A stretch of DNA of 64,000 nucleotides from DASUPK01 sp963724665 (GCA_963724665.1 CAVRVH010000009.1:3787-67786); one strand, 5' to 3'; positions 15,320 through 24,418 are shown, counted from the first letter of the stretch. Program-made: numbers and translations. The notes: generated from the letters alone by a model not told the origin.

Positions 15320-16459
15320 GTGGCGCGAGCCAGCGGACAAGTGAGCCTCCGGAAGGGCAAGCGCGGCTCGGTTTGGTACCTGAAATACCGGCGACCTGAC
15401 GGAAGTCACGGACAGCAGCGGCTCGGGCCGAACTGGACCGGCCGGGGTCGACCGCTGGCCGGTCACTACACGCGGCGCATGGCCGATGACGCCCTGCAGG
15501 AGCTACTGACGGACCTGCGCCGCGGCGAGCTGGACGCGCCCGTCTCGACCGGGGCCACGTTCGCCGACGCGAGCGCCGAGTGGCTGCGTCATGCGGCCCA
15601 GGAGCGCGCCTGCAAGGCCTCAACGCTCACCGACTACCGATTGACCGTCCGCAGGCTTGACGAGGTCCTGGGCAGCCTCACGCTGGAGGACATCACCACT
15701 GAGACGATCGAGCGCTGGCGGGATCAATGGATCGCGCGGGAGGCTCCGTCGAACCGGACCGTCCAGAAGTACCTCGTCATCCTCGGCTCGATCTTCCGCC
15801 ATGCGAAGCGGCGGTATGGCCTGCGCACGAATCCGATGGACGAGGTCGAGCGGCCTCGCGTTCGCTCAAAGGTCGAGATCGACGTGCTCTCGCCAGCGGA
15901 GGTCTGGGCCTTGTGCGCGCCGCCGGCTCGGAGCAAGACGCGGCGATCTTCCTGACCGCTGCGTTCACCGGACTCCGACAGGGCGAGCTGCTCGCGCTGT
16001 GCTGGCGCGACGTCGACTTCGAGCGGCGGATCGTCCGAGTCCACCGGACCTACAAGAGCGGCAACGGTGTGGACACGCCGAAGTCGGGGCGGGGGAGGGC
16101 AGTGCCGATGGCGGACGAGGTTGCCCAGGCTTTGGCGCGCCTCGGCGAGCGCGAATACTTCACCGAGGACGATGACCTGGTTTTCCGTGGGCCCCGCGGC
16201 CATGTCAACGCCCAGAAACTCGGCTATCGCTACAAGGCGGCGTTGAAGCGCGCTGGCCTCCGCGAGCTGCGCTTCCACGACATGCGCCACACCTTCGGGA
16301 CGATCGCGATCAACCGCGCCGACATCGTGCAGGTCCAGGCCTGGATGGGCCACGCGGACCTGAAGACGACTCAGCGGTACCTGCACTACAAGGCTCGCGG
16401 ACAGCGAAGCGGAACTGCTCTCTGGTGCGTTCGCCGCTGGACCCGAACTACGAATCTGA
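15320..16459 (+). pseudogene. Frameshifted tyrosine integrase of the tRNA-Glu element
   Basis: A full-length phage-type integrase can be rebuilt across three frames. From GTG 15320, VARASGQVSLRKGKRGSVWY starts an AP2-like arm-binding domain. The core-binding domain runs to VEIDVLSPAEVWAL, where one base appears missing near 15913. The catalytic domain continues in the next frame with TGLRQGEL (Arg), HDMRHTF (His-x-x-Arg) and MGHADLKTTQRYLHY (His/Trp position and Tyr). A second shift near 16397 separates YKAR from ADSEAELLSGAF, which ends at TGA 16457-16459. All catalytic residues survive, so the lesions are recent or are assembly errors. Its position next to attR is typical. Confidence 0.88.
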
Positions 16460-16771
16460 TGGTGGAGTTGCAGATCACCGGAACGAATCGCTCACGCGAA
16501 GAGATCGGCGAGGGTGGAACTGCGTGCAAGCTGCGACAAGCCTCGAGATCGTCTACGCCGAGCACGACGAGCTTGTCACCGGTCGTCGGGCCGAGGACGG
16601 TATACTGTGCCAAAGGTCATTGGCTGCTCTTCGCCGCCGGATAGGCTGAACGTGGAGGCCTCTGGTGGATCGACGGCCTGTTCGGCTTGGCCACCTGGGC
16701 TCCTGGTCGGTCTGACGATTCAATGACGACGCCATGATGTTGCCGCTCCAGTAGCTCTGATACCGGCCTTG
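16460..16771. other. Gene-free stretch after the integrase
   Basis: I see no convincing gene, RNA or repeat in these 312 bases. Open frames here are short and lack family motifs. Confidence 0.5.
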
Positions 16772-16798
16772 AAACTTTGTCGCGAATTTGTCGCGAAG
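16772..16798 (+). repeat. Right copy of the tandem TTTGTCGCGAA motif
   Basis: Identical to 11202-11228 over 27 bases, in the same orientation, 83 bp inside the right attachment repeat. With the left copy it brackets the element, consistent with recombinase arm sites. Confidence 0.75.
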
Positions 16799-16881
16799 TG
16801 TGTATTTCTGAGGGCAACTCAAGGCAACTCAAACCACCTGATCTGTGCCTGGCGGGACTCAGCAGATCTGCTTCGGTGTGC

Positions 16882-16926
16882 TTCTCAGTCCGGAAACCCG
16901 GGTTCGAATCCCGGTAGCGGTGCCTC
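16882..16926 (+). repeat. attR: right 45-bp copy of the tRNA-Glu 3' half
   Basis: Exact duplicate of 11104-11148, covering the anticodon loop, T-arm and 3' acceptor strand, without the 5' half of a tRNA. It marks the right boundary of the integrated element. Confidence 0.92.
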
Positions 16927-16928
16927 GG

Positions 16929-16955
16929 AAACCCCCCGCTCAGCCGGGGGTTTCG
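16929..16955 (+). terminator. Displaced tRNA-Glu terminator
   Basis: AAACCCCCCG-CTCAGC-CGGGGGTTT hairpin, 3 bases beyond attR. It was probably the original terminator of tRNA-Glu before insertion. Confidence 0.75.
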
Positions 16956-17334
16956 CCGTTTCAGGGGCGCTCGTACGCCATGCCGTGCGCCAGCGAGGCG
17001 GAGAGCGAGCGGGCCGCAGGTCCCCTCGATGCAGGCCGGTGAGGAGGCCGCAAGAGCGGCTGACCCCGAGGCGGTCACCGTCCAGTCAAACCGCCGCATG
17101 CAGGGTGCGATGCGGTGCTCCCTGCCCAACCGCTAGCCGGCCGGCCGTCTCAGGCTGTCGCCCTCAGCTGCTCGGCCGCACCCTTGAGCTTCTCTTCGCG
17201 AAGTACGCGAAGTGGGACTAGCCCTCCACGAGCGCGGCGGGCAAGGTGCCGTTTTGGACGAAAAGCGGCTGTCCCTATGGCCTGGCGGCTTCAGAACCGC
17301 CCGCAAATCAAGGAGGTGAAGAGAGCCGGCTCGG
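16956..17334. other. Intergenic stretch between element and exported protein gene
   Basis: Apart from hairpin copy f at 17248-17269, I see no supported gene or RNA in these 379 bases. Confidence 0.5.
17248..17269 (+). repeat. Dispersed hairpin copy f, GGACGA loop
   Basis: GCCGTTTT-GGACGA-AAAGCGGC, followed by TGTCCC. It lies 66 bp downstream of the stop of the minus-strand exported protein gene. Confidence 0.85.
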
Positions 17335-18504
17335 TCAGCCCCCGGGAACCTTCAGTTTTCGGGTCAGCGCTTTCACGTTGCCCTCCCCGTCCTCCACCGT
17401 CAGCTTGACTGCGATCCGCTTTCCGGCGAGGCTCTGGCCGATCGGGAAGGCGAGGGTCCGCTTGCCCGGCGCGTAACCCTTGGTGCGGCGCTTGGCTCGG
17501 GCCTTCTTGCCGCGCCGCACCACGCCGCTCACTGCGACGTACTCCCGGGCCTTGACCCGCGCCTTCAGGAGAGCCTTGGAGCCGCTGAGGTCGAAATGGG
17601 TGGAGGCGAGCGACGCGGCGACGGAGGAGTCGACCTTCTCGTCGGGACGGAGCTCGTAGAACCCCTGAGGCGGATTGGCATTAACGACCCTCCCCGGCTC
17701 GCAGGTGGCGCGGAACGGGGCGAAGCGGGTCGACGGATGCTGGGCCGAGAACCGGTAGACCCCCGCGGGCACCACGGGCCAGACGACACCACCGTCGACG
17801 GAGGACGCGGTCCGCGAGGCGTCCGGGACAACCGACTCATTGAAGTAGACCGGGTTTGGCAACGCTGGGCTCGCGCTACCCGTCGCGCCTGCCACTCCGT
17901 GGGCTCCGTAGGCGACGAAGTCGTTGAAGCTGGCGTCGCGCACGTTCACGGTGCTGAAGGTGGAGACCACCGCGCAGTTGACCAGCTCGTTGTTCGCGTC
18001 CCGTGGCGCCGAGAGGACCAGCGCAAGCAGGTTGTAGGCCGTGTCACTCGGCGTCTGAAAGTTGACTCGCTCCAGGTCCTTGCCCTGACTGACAAAGGTC
18101 TGCAGGTAGATCCGGTGGTGGCCCGCGGAATCGACGTAGGGCGTGAACTTGGTCCCGTCGGGAACCACGAGGTCGTAGCTGCCATCGGGCCCCGTCTGCG
18201 CGCTCACGCCCGGGAGTTCCGCGACCCCTACCGTCGCGCCCGCGATGGGGGTCTGATCGTCGAACGTGTAGACCGTCCCGCGCACGTGGATCGGCGGCAG
18301 GCCCGCCTTCTTCTTCGCCTCGGCGCTGCCGGCGGTCAGACCGACCAAAAGGGTGAGCGCGAGAGCCAGGACCTTGAACGGAGCCAGGCCGGATCGCCAG
18401 CGGTTGATCGAGCCAGCACCGGTCGTGGGCTGAAGTGCATTCTTGCCATCGCATCTCGCTCCGAGCATCAGGGGGACCGTGACCGATTTGCGGTGCCCTC
18501 GCAT
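17335..18504 (-). CDS. Exported carboxypeptidase-regulatory-like domain protein
   Basis: A 389-residue protein with a hydrophobic export signal near residues 43-62 (VLALALTLLVGLTAGSAEA). A carboxypeptidase-regulatory-like beta domain follows: HVRGTVYTFDDQTPIAGATV, then GPDGSYDLVVPDG. The central region contains NCAVVSTFSTVNVRDASFND and a predicted beta-rich C-terminal part ending in a basic segment (RRGKKARAKRRTKG) and LTVEDGEGNVKALTRKLKV. It probably acts at the cell surface; no enzymatic motif is visible. The 40-residue lead before the signal is long, so the true start may lie downstream, for example ATG 18468. Flanked by hairpin copies f and g. Confidence 0.75.
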   Translation of the reverse strand: MRGHRKSVTVPLMLGARCDGKNALQPTTGAGSINRWRSGLAPFKVLALALTLLVGLTAGSAEAKKKAGLPPIHVRGTVYTFDDQTPIAGATVGVAELPGVSAQTGPDGSYDLVVPDGTKFTPYVDSAGHHRIYLQTFVSQGKDLERVNFQTPSDTAYNLLALVLSAPRDANNELVNCAVVSTFSTVNVRDASFNDFVAYGAHGVAGATGSASPALPNPVYFNESVVPDASRTASSVDGGVVWPVVPAGVYRFSAQHPSTRFAPFRATCEPGRVVNANPPQGFYELRPDEKVDSSVAASLASTHFDLSGSKALLKARVKAREYVAVSGVVRRGKKARAKRRTKGYAPGKRTLAFPIGQSLAGKRIAVKLTVEDGEGNVKALTRKLKVPGG

Positions 18505-18575
18505 CCGTGCTTACCACCGGCGATGACGGGTCCAAGTGGAATACGACGCAGCGCGACCGGCCGGGATCTCCTGGC

Positions 18576-18598
18576 GCCGCTTTGGACGAGAAGCGGCT
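18576..18598 (+). repeat. Dispersed hairpin copy g, GGACGA loop
   Basis: GCCGCTTT-GGACGA-GAAGCGGC, followed by TATC. Read on the minus strand, the GATAG flank matches that of copies b and k. It lies between the pyruvate-kinase-like gene stop and the exported protein gene start. Confidence 0.85.
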
Positions 18599-18740
18599 AT
18601 CTCGCAAGCGGCGTTGGCCCGCGTGGCGGGTCAGCGCGAATTCGAGGGCGGCCGGGGTTAAGGGCAGATCCCGGAGGAAGCTCAGGCTCGAGTCCGGATC
18701 CTCGGGCGCTGGGGGCCGCTCATCCCAAAGCGTCCGGAAC

Positions 18741-20288
18741 TCAGGCCCAGGTGTGCAGCGCGCGCATGCGAGAGGCCTTCTTGAATTGATGCCCCTCCAT
18801 CCGCGCGAGCAGGTCATCGAGCAGCCTGATCGCATCGCCAGCGAATGGCCCCTTGTTGAGCATCACGCACTCGGCTCGTTCAGCCATCGCGGCGTCAGTC
18901 ATCTCCCCCCGGTGGCGAACGCCTTTCTTGACGAGGTTGTCGAGGACCTGGGTCGCCCAGATCACGGGCACATGGGCCGCCTCGCACACCCAGAGAAGCT
19001 CCTCCTGGATCTCCGCCATCCTGCGGTGTCCCAGCTCGACAGCGAGATCGCCCCTGGCGATCATGATCGCCAGGGGCTGCGCGCCGGCGCCCTGCACGAT
19101 CAGCTCCGGGAGATTCTTGACGGCGAGCCGAGTCTCGATTTTCACCACCAACCCAACCCGACCTGCGCCCCGATCGGCAAGCTCTGCCTGAAGCCGGACG
19201 ATCTCCTCGGGGCGCTGGGCGAAGGAATAGCCGACGGCGTCCGCGAGCGGTGCGATCACGTCCAGATCGCTCAGGTCCCTCGGGCTCAGCGGATCGATCC
19301 GAAGCTCGGTGTCGGGGAAGTTGATCCCCTTGTCCGCACGCAGATGCTCGCCCTTTTCCCTCGCCTCCGTCACCCGAAGCAGGAGCCCGTCTTCGTGTCG
19401 GCGCTCGACCACTGCGCCCAGCCGGCCCTCGTTCACGCAAACTCCCGCCCCCTCGGCGAGCTGATCGAGAACCTCGGGGAGCGAGCACTCGAATTGGTCC
19501 CTCCACTGCGAGCGCACCGGGGTGGGCGAGGAAGTCATCAGGATGCGATCGCCACGCTGAACCCTGCGTTCATAGGACAATGTCGTCGACGTCACCCTGG
19601 CGCGGGGCCCGACCAGGTCGAAGCAGATCCGGCAGGGCCTACCGATTTCGCGCGAGGCCCGACGAACGTGCTCGGTCATCTGGGCCCAGGCAGCGCTGTC
19701 GTCGTGAGCGCAGTTGATCCGGGCGACATCCATGCCGTCCGAGACGAGCTCTCGCACCAGCTCGTAGCCGTGCGCGGCCTGTGGGGGCAGCGTGACCATG
19801 ATCCGGACCGCCCGATTCGGCGGACTGGCGCCGAGCACCGCCTCGGTGTGGGCGCTAAGCAACTCGTGTCCGCGAAAGAAGGCTTCGGTGTCAGGCTCCA
19901 CCGCCGTGCCGCCTTCCGACTCGACGGCGGCGAGAGCCGCGGCCACTGCATTCAGGGTGGGAAGGACCCGTGCCTCGCAGCGCCCGAGCGAGGAGAGCCC
20001 CCATGGCATCAACCGAACCTGGAGATCCCGAAGATCGTGATGACGCAGCGCCAAGTAGTGAGCGAGGTTCCGCGCGCTCGGGAGAAACTCCTCGCGACGG
20101 ATTCCCGGCCTCCAGCGGTCGAAGATCTCGCCGCCCTCCAGCAGAACCTCTCCACGCAGTTCGACGATCTCCCGGTGGAGCCGCCGGGCCCGCGATTCCG
20201 CCGACATATCGGGGCGGATCGCCTTGCCGCCGCGGTCCGGCGCCGACTCGTGGGTCCTACCCACGGCCATCCCCTCGGCGGCGGGCAT
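18741..20288 (-). CDS. Divergent pyruvate-kinase-like protein
   Basis: A 515-residue protein. Residues from about 160 onward follow the pyruvate kinase barrel: RIMVTLPPQAA, ELVSDGMDVARINCAHDD (for the NFSHG segment), VVKIETRLAVKNLPELI with the catalytic-type Lys, MIARGDLAVELG (metal-binding site) and IWATQVLDNLVKKG. Differences are large: the usual TKGPEIR loop is LVGPRARV, the MLSGETA motif is VMLNKGPFAGD, and the C-terminal allosteric domain is absent. An unusual N-terminal region of about 150 helical residues replaces it. True pyruvate kinase activity is therefore doubtful. The start may be ATG 20207 (MSAESRARRLHREIVEL) rather than 20288. Flanked by hairpins g and h with the next gene. Confidence 0.78.
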   Translation of the reverse strand: MPAAEGMAVGRTHESAPDRGGKAIRPDMSAESRARRLHREIVELRGEVLLEGGEIFDRWRPGIRREEFLPSARNLAHYLALRHHDLRDLQVRLMPWGLSSLGRCEARVLPTLNAVAAALAAVESEGGTAVEPDTEAFFRGHELLSAHTEAVLGASPPNRAVRIMVTLPPQAAHGYELVRELVSDGMDVARINCAHDDSAAWAQMTEHVRRASREIGRPCRICFDLVGPRARVTSTTLSYERRVQRGDRILMTSSPTPVRSQWRDQFECSLPEVLDQLAEGAGVCVNEGRLGAVVERRHEDGLLLRVTEAREKGEHLRADKGINFPDTELRIDPLSPRDLSDLDVIAPLADAVGYSFAQRPEEIVRLQAELADRGAGRVGLVVKIETRLAVKNLPELIVQGAGAQPLAIMIARGDLAVELGHRRMAEIQEELLWVCEAAHVPVIWATQVLDNLVKKGVRHRGEMTDAAMAERAECVMLNKGPFAGDAIRLLDDLLARMEGHQFKKASRMRALHTWA

Positions 20289-20321
20289 CCGGCCCGCTCT
20301 GCGTCATTCTTCTCGTTCGCG

Positions 20322-20979
20322 TCAGGCGAGCATCATCCATCCCCCCAATCTTGACCGAGTAAAAGCTGTGTAACCCTCGTTTCTTCGCGAGATCGGCCCG
20401 GCGCCGAAGCTGCGCAGGCCCGCGCCCTCGACAGGCGGGAATATGTAGTTCGTGTGGTTAGCCGCGGTATGCGCGCAGATCGCGTATGCCCGGTCGGACC
20501 AGTTGCCAGGACTGCCGATGGCCACCCCGTTCACCCGCCAGCCGGTCGGGACGCCGCTGGTGGGCTGAGTGTCGCCGCCGACGACCGGGCCACTGGTGCG
20601 CAGCGCGACGGTGTCGGTGGCTGTGCTGACGAACACCTGCCCGCCGCCGGCGATCGCCACCTCGCCCGAGGGACAGTTCGCCGTCACAGCCTTCGGGTTG
20701 GTGGCCATGTCGAATGCGCTGTCGGCCGCCACGAGATGCACTCCCGAGAGGCCGGGAGACCCCTGCAGGCCCTGCGGCAGCTGATTCGCCGCGAAGTCGA
20801 CCGACTGCAGGCTGTGATCCAGGACCGCCTTCGAGGTGACCGCGCCCGTCTTGAGCTGCTTCTCCCCGACGCTCTTGGCCGGGAGTTGAGCAGCCGCGTA
20901 GGCGGTGCCTCCGAGCGCGACGAACAGGGCCAGCAGAGCGACGTGATGGCGCCGTACGTCTCCAGAGTGACGTCTCCAT
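20322..20979 (-). pseudogene. Small exported protein with N-terminal frameshift
   Basis: An AGGAG site sits 8 bases before ATG 20979 (METSLWRR). The following sequence only makes a signal peptide after a one-base shift near 20950: HHVALLALFVALGGTAYAA. It then reads LPAKSVGEKQLKTGAVTSKA and LQSVDFAANQLPQGLQG, an LPxxSVGxxQL pattern common in exported actinobacterial proteins. The remaining frame (from 20741) gives VTANCPSGEVAIAGGGQVF and ends near 20322. The total of 658 bases is one more than a multiple of three, consistent with a one-base insertion. Either recently inactivated or a sequence error. Role unknown. Confidence 0.65.
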
Positions 20980-21410
20980 CTTGCATTCTCCTATCGGGTC
21001 GAGGCTGCCCTTGCAGGCTGAGCGTGGCACAGGCAAATAAACCGTTCGACTGCTGCTTTGGACGAGAAGCGGTGCGCCTCTCGTGCGCCAGTCGGCTGCT
21101 CCCTCGAGCGGTTCTCTGCGGTCGGACCCGACGCCCGCTTCCGTAACCCCGGTGCCTCGAGAGGGGCAGGGATGGCCCGCAATGGGTCGAAATCGAGGCA
21201 ATTAAGCAGCCGTTAACACCTCGGAAAGTACGGCCAATTACCTATTCGGCGCCTGGGGTCCTAGATAGGATCGCCTGTGGAGCTGCAGGATTGCGGCAGG
21301 AGAGAACGCTGCTGGGAAGCAGGTGAGGAGCTGCTGGAGGATGGGACCGTCATAGGGACCCAAACGAGCGCTCATGGCTCGCAACCGGCCTGCCCCTGGG
21401 TAGGAAGGCC
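20980..21410. other. Intergenic region upstream of the mce operon
   Basis: These 431 bases hold hairpin copy h at 21052-21073 and presumably the mce promoter. No YrbE permease or other gene is present. CCTAGATAGGATCG near 21260 could be a -10-type sequence, but this is weak. Confidence 0.5.
21052..21073 (+). repeat. Dispersed hairpin copy h, GGACGA loop
   Basis: GCTGCTTT-GGACGA-GAAGCGGT, with a G-T pair replacing G-C in the stem, followed by GCGCC. It is the last copy before the dense 21-48 kb region, which has none. Confidence 0.8.
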
Positions 21411-22847
21411 GTGAGTCCCGGGCAAGGGTCTGCATCACCGCAAAGTGCGCGCGTCCGGGGGGGCGGCGGTTTCGCGCGCCTGGCGGCCATCGGCGCGCTC
21501 GTGCTGGTCGCGATCGCGATCCTCGTCCTGCTGCTGTCGGGCGGAGGGAACTCCAACCACTACCGGCTGCTGTTCGAGACCGGCGGCCAGCTGGTCAAGG
21601 GCAACCAGGTTCTGATCGGCGGCACCCCGGTCGGCAGCGTCGACGACGTCAAGCTGAACGACAACGGCCAGGCCCAGGTCGACATCTCGGTTGACAGGCC
21701 GATGCACGAGGGGACCTCGGCGATCATCCGCGCGACCTCCCTCTCGGGGATCGCTAACCGCTACGTCTCGCTCGAGCCCGGACCGGACAACAACCCCGAG
21801 CTCGCCGGCAACGCGGTCATCTCCGAAGTCGATACGACCGCCCCGGTCGACCTCGACCAGCTCTTCAACACCCTCCGGGGCCCGGAGCGGCAGGCGCTGA
21901 GGAACGTCATCCAGGGGTCCGCCACGGTCTATGCCGGCAAGGGACCCCAGGCGAACCAGACCTACAAGTACCTGAGCCCCTCCCTGGTCGCCACCGACCG
22001 CCTGCTTCAGGAGCTCGACCGGGACGAGGGCACCCTCACCAACTTCATCGTCAACGGCGCCAGCGTCGTCTCATCGGTGGCGGAGCGCCGCACCGACCTC
22101 TCCGCCCTGACGCAGAACGCCAACGTGGCGCTCGGAGCGATCGCGAATGAGAACCGCTCCTTCGACCAGGCCCTGGTCGCCCTGCCGGGCACGCTCCGCC
22201 AGGCCAACACGACGTTCCACAACCTGCGGCCCGCCCTCGACGACCTGACCCCGCTGATCAACGCGACCAGGACGAGCACCAAGAACCTGGCTCCGTTCCT
22301 CCGCCAGCTCAATCCGGTGCTGACCCGCTCGGTCCCCGTCTTCAGGGACCTGAACCGAGCGGTCAATCTGAAGGGCAAGTCGAACGACCTGGCCGATGCG
22401 ACCGGATACCTCACGGCGCTCCAGAAGCGGGCGGCCGACGCGGTGCCCATCACCGTCAAGGCCATGCAGGACTCCGAGCCGATCCTTGGCTTCCTTCGCC
22501 CATACACACCGGACCTGACCTCGGGGATTGCCCACCTCAACCAGACCGCCGGCTACTACGACGCCAACGGCCACTACGTCCGAGTCCAGCCGGCGGGCAT
22601 TGGCGCCTTCGAGCCGACGACCCCTCTGACCGCTGCGAACTCCGCCACACCTTTCGCCGACTACGGCGCCTTCGGTGGGCCCAACTACAACCTGTTCAAG
22701 CGCTGCCCGGGCGGCTCGTCCGCGCCGCTCGCGGGCAGCAACCCCTTCGCCTCGCCGCCCTTCCTTGGCCCGCCGAACGGAACTGTCACGGGCGGAGCCA
22801 CGCCACCCGCATCCTGTGTCCCGACCGACGTGGTGCCGGGGCCATGA
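21411..22847 (+). CDS. MCE-family protein, first of six
   Basis: A 478-residue envelope protein. After a short cytoplasmic lead, a membrane helix (ARLAAIGALVLVAIAILVLLL, about residues 21-42) is followed by the MCE/MlaD domain (about 50-128: YRLLFETGGQLVKGNQVLIG, then TSLSGIANRYVSLEPG). A long helical segment to about 370 and a Pro/Gly-rich tail complete it. MCE proteins form hexameric rings or tubes that carry lipids across the periplasm. The GTG start follows AGGAAGG. The next gene overlaps by 4 bases, so this opens a translationally coupled six-gene operon. It probably corresponds to MceA by position only. Lipid cargo unknown. Confidence 0.92.
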   Translation: MSPGQGSASPQSARVRGGGGFARLAAIGALVLVAIAILVLLLSGGGNSNHYRLLFETGGQLVKGNQVLIGGTPVGSVDDVKLNDNGQAQVDISVDRPMHEGTSAIIRATSLSGIANRYVSLEPGPDNNPELAGNAVISEVDTTAPVDLDQLFNTLRGPERQALRNVIQGSATVYAGKGPQANQTYKYLSPSLVATDRLLQELDRDEGTLTNFIVNGASVVSSVAERRTDLSALTQNANVALGAIANENRSFDQALVALPGTLRQANTTFHNLRPALDDLTPLINATRTSTKNLAPFLRQLNPVLTRSVPVFRDLNRAVNLKGKSNDLADATGYLTALQKRAADAVPITVKAMQDSEPILGFLRPYTPDLTSGIAHLNQTAGYYDANGHYVRVQPAGIGAFEPTTPLTAANSATPFADYGAFGGPNYNLFKRCPGGSSAPLAGSNPFASPPFLGPPNGTVTGGATPPASCVPTDVVPGP

Positions 22848-24418
22848 GGCGGATCGTGCTGATAGCCGCCGGCCTGCTGCTCGCCGCGCTGCTGATCGCC
22901 CTGCCGGCGATCGGCTCGAACGGCACCAGCGGCACCTATCTCGTCAGGGGCTACTTCGACAACGGCTCGTTCGTGGTTTCGGGCGAGCAGGTCCGGGTCG
23001 CCGGGGCGACGGTCGGGACGGTGCAGTCGGTGGACGTCTCGAACGATCACGAGATCGCCAGCCTGCAGAACGGCCCGCACGCCGTCCCGGGCAAGGCCGT
23101 GGTCGTGATGGAGATCGACGATTCCGGCTTCAAGGACTTCCGGCAGGACGCGAGCTGCCTGATTCGCCCGCAGTCGCTGATCGGCGAGAGGTTCATCGAC
23201 TGCACGCCGACGCAGCCTCGTGCGCCGGGTACCCCGCCTCCGCCCCTGCTCCAGAAGATCCCCGACGGCCAGACCGGCGCCGGCCAGTACCTGCTGCCGC
23301 TCGAGAACAACGGCACGACCGTTGACCTGGATCTGATCCAGAACATCAATCGTCTGCCCTACGCCGACCGCTTCCGGCTGATCCTCAACGAGCTCGGCGC
23401 CGGCCTCGCCGGCCAGGGTCAGAACCTCGGCGAGATTATCGACCGGGCCAACCCGGCGCTGCGGCAGACCGACCGCGTCCTGGCGATCCTCGCCGAGCAG
23501 AACCAGCAGCTCGCCAGCCTGGCGAGCAACGGCGACACGGTGCTCGCGCCCCTGGCTCGAGAGCGCACGCACATCACCGGCTTCTTCCACAACGCCGCCA
23601 TCTCGGGACAGGCGACGGCGGAGCGAAGCGCAGCGCTCGAGGAAGCCCTGCAGAAGTTCCCGGCCACCTTGCACCAGGTCAGGCTGACGATGACCAAGCT
23701 CAAGGACTTCGCCGATCAGGGCACGCCGCTCTTCACCGACCTGAACATCGCGGCGCCTGGACTCAGCAAGGCGACCGTGAACCTGCCGAACTTCGCCAAG
23801 GAGGGCATCCCCGCCCTGACGAGCCTCGGCAACGCAGCCGAGACCGCCGGGCCGAAGCTCGCGGCGTCCGACGGAATGCTCTCCGACCTGGCGGCGACGG
23901 CGAACTCGTCGGTCTCGATCGGCCAGAACTTCTCCTCGTTCCTGAACACGTTCGAGAAGACGCAGGGCTTCCAGTTCCTCATGGACTTCATCTACAACTC
24001 CGTCGGCTCGGCCAACGGGTTCGATGCCTACGGCCACTTCCTGCGCTCGAACCTCCAGCTCACCAGCTGCGTGGAGGTGTCCGAAATTCCCCAGGGCGTC
24101 TGCAAGGCGACGTTCGAGCAGGCGACGACCACCTCGACCAAGAAGAAGAAGGGCAAGAAGGCCAAGATCTCGAAGGCGGGGATCCACAGCGCCTCGCCGT
24201 TGCCGCAGGTCAACGTCCCGAATCTCCAGGACCTGATCCCGCAGATCGCCGCCCCGGAGCAGACCCCGACGACACCGGATGACTCGGGCTCCGGCGCCGA
24301 ACCCGGCACGACCACCACGACGCCCGACCAGGGCGACAACAGCTCGCCTGACTCCCACGCGGTCTCGATGAACGAGGCCCAGATGTTCCTCCAGTTCCTG
24401 CTCGGAGGCGGGGCATGA
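22844..24418 (+). CDS. MCE-family protein, second of six
   Basis: A 524-residue protein with an N-terminal membrane anchor right at the start (IVLIAAGLLLAALLIALPAIG) and an MCE domain at about 30-125 (YLVRGYFDNGSFVVSGEQVR, RPQSLIGERFIDC). The MCE domain carries an insertion of about 20 residues (SNDHEIASLQNGPHAVPGKA) compared with the first gene. A helical region (170-400) resembles the needle-forming part of other Mce proteins. The tail has a lysine cluster (TKKKKGKKAKISK) followed by an acidic, Thr/Pro-rich stretch ending FLQFLLGGGA. It overlaps both neighbours by 4 bases. Confidence 0.92.
   Translation: MRRIVLIAAGLLLAALLIALPAIGSNGTSGTYLVRGYFDNGSFVVSGEQVRVAGATVGTVQSVDVSNDHEIASLQNGPHAVPGKAVVVMEIDDSGFKDFRQDASCLIRPQSLIGERFIDCTPTQPRAPGTPPPPLLQKIPDGQTGAGQYLLPLENNGTTVDLDLIQNINRLPYADRFRLILNELGAGLAGQGQNLGEIIDRANPALRQTDRVLAILAEQNQQLASLASNGDTVLAPLARERTHITGFFHNAAISGQATAERSAALEEALQKFPATLHQVRLTMTKLKDFADQGTPLFTDLNIAAPGLSKATVNLPNFAKEGIPALTSLGNAAETAGPKLAASDGMLSDLAATANSSVSIGQNFSSFLNTFEKTQGFQFLMDFIYNSVGSANGFDAYGHFLRSNLQLTSCVEVSEIPQGVCKATFEQATTTSTKKKKGKKAKISKAGIHSASPLPQVNVPNLQDLIPQIAAPEQTPTTPDDSGSGAEPGTTTTTPDQGDNSSPDSHAVSMNEAQMFLQFLLGGGA

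Larger units (their letters stand above)
11104..16926. mobile_element. Decayed integrative element in tRNA-Glu
   Basis: Bounded by 45-bp identical direct repeats: 11104-11148, spanning the tRNA-Glu 3' half plus four downstream bases, and 16882-16926. The interval contains a tyrosine integrase pseudogene near the right end, a frameshifted replication-relaxation-type gene, a 150-bp nested palindrome with iteron-like repeats, a copy of a tandem TTTGTCGCGAA motif near each end, and cargo (a monooxygenase-like protein, a small Cys protein and a GT-C glycosyltransferase). The terminator that would normally follow the tRNA sits just beyond the right repeat, as expected after insertion. Both mobility genes are broken, so it is probably immobile unless helped in trans. 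Confidence 0.88.

Noticed and set aside
18507..20354. 615-codon plus-strand frame opposite the pyruvate-kinase-like gene
   Set aside because: No recognisable domain; the minus strand carries ordered pyruvate-kinase motifs.
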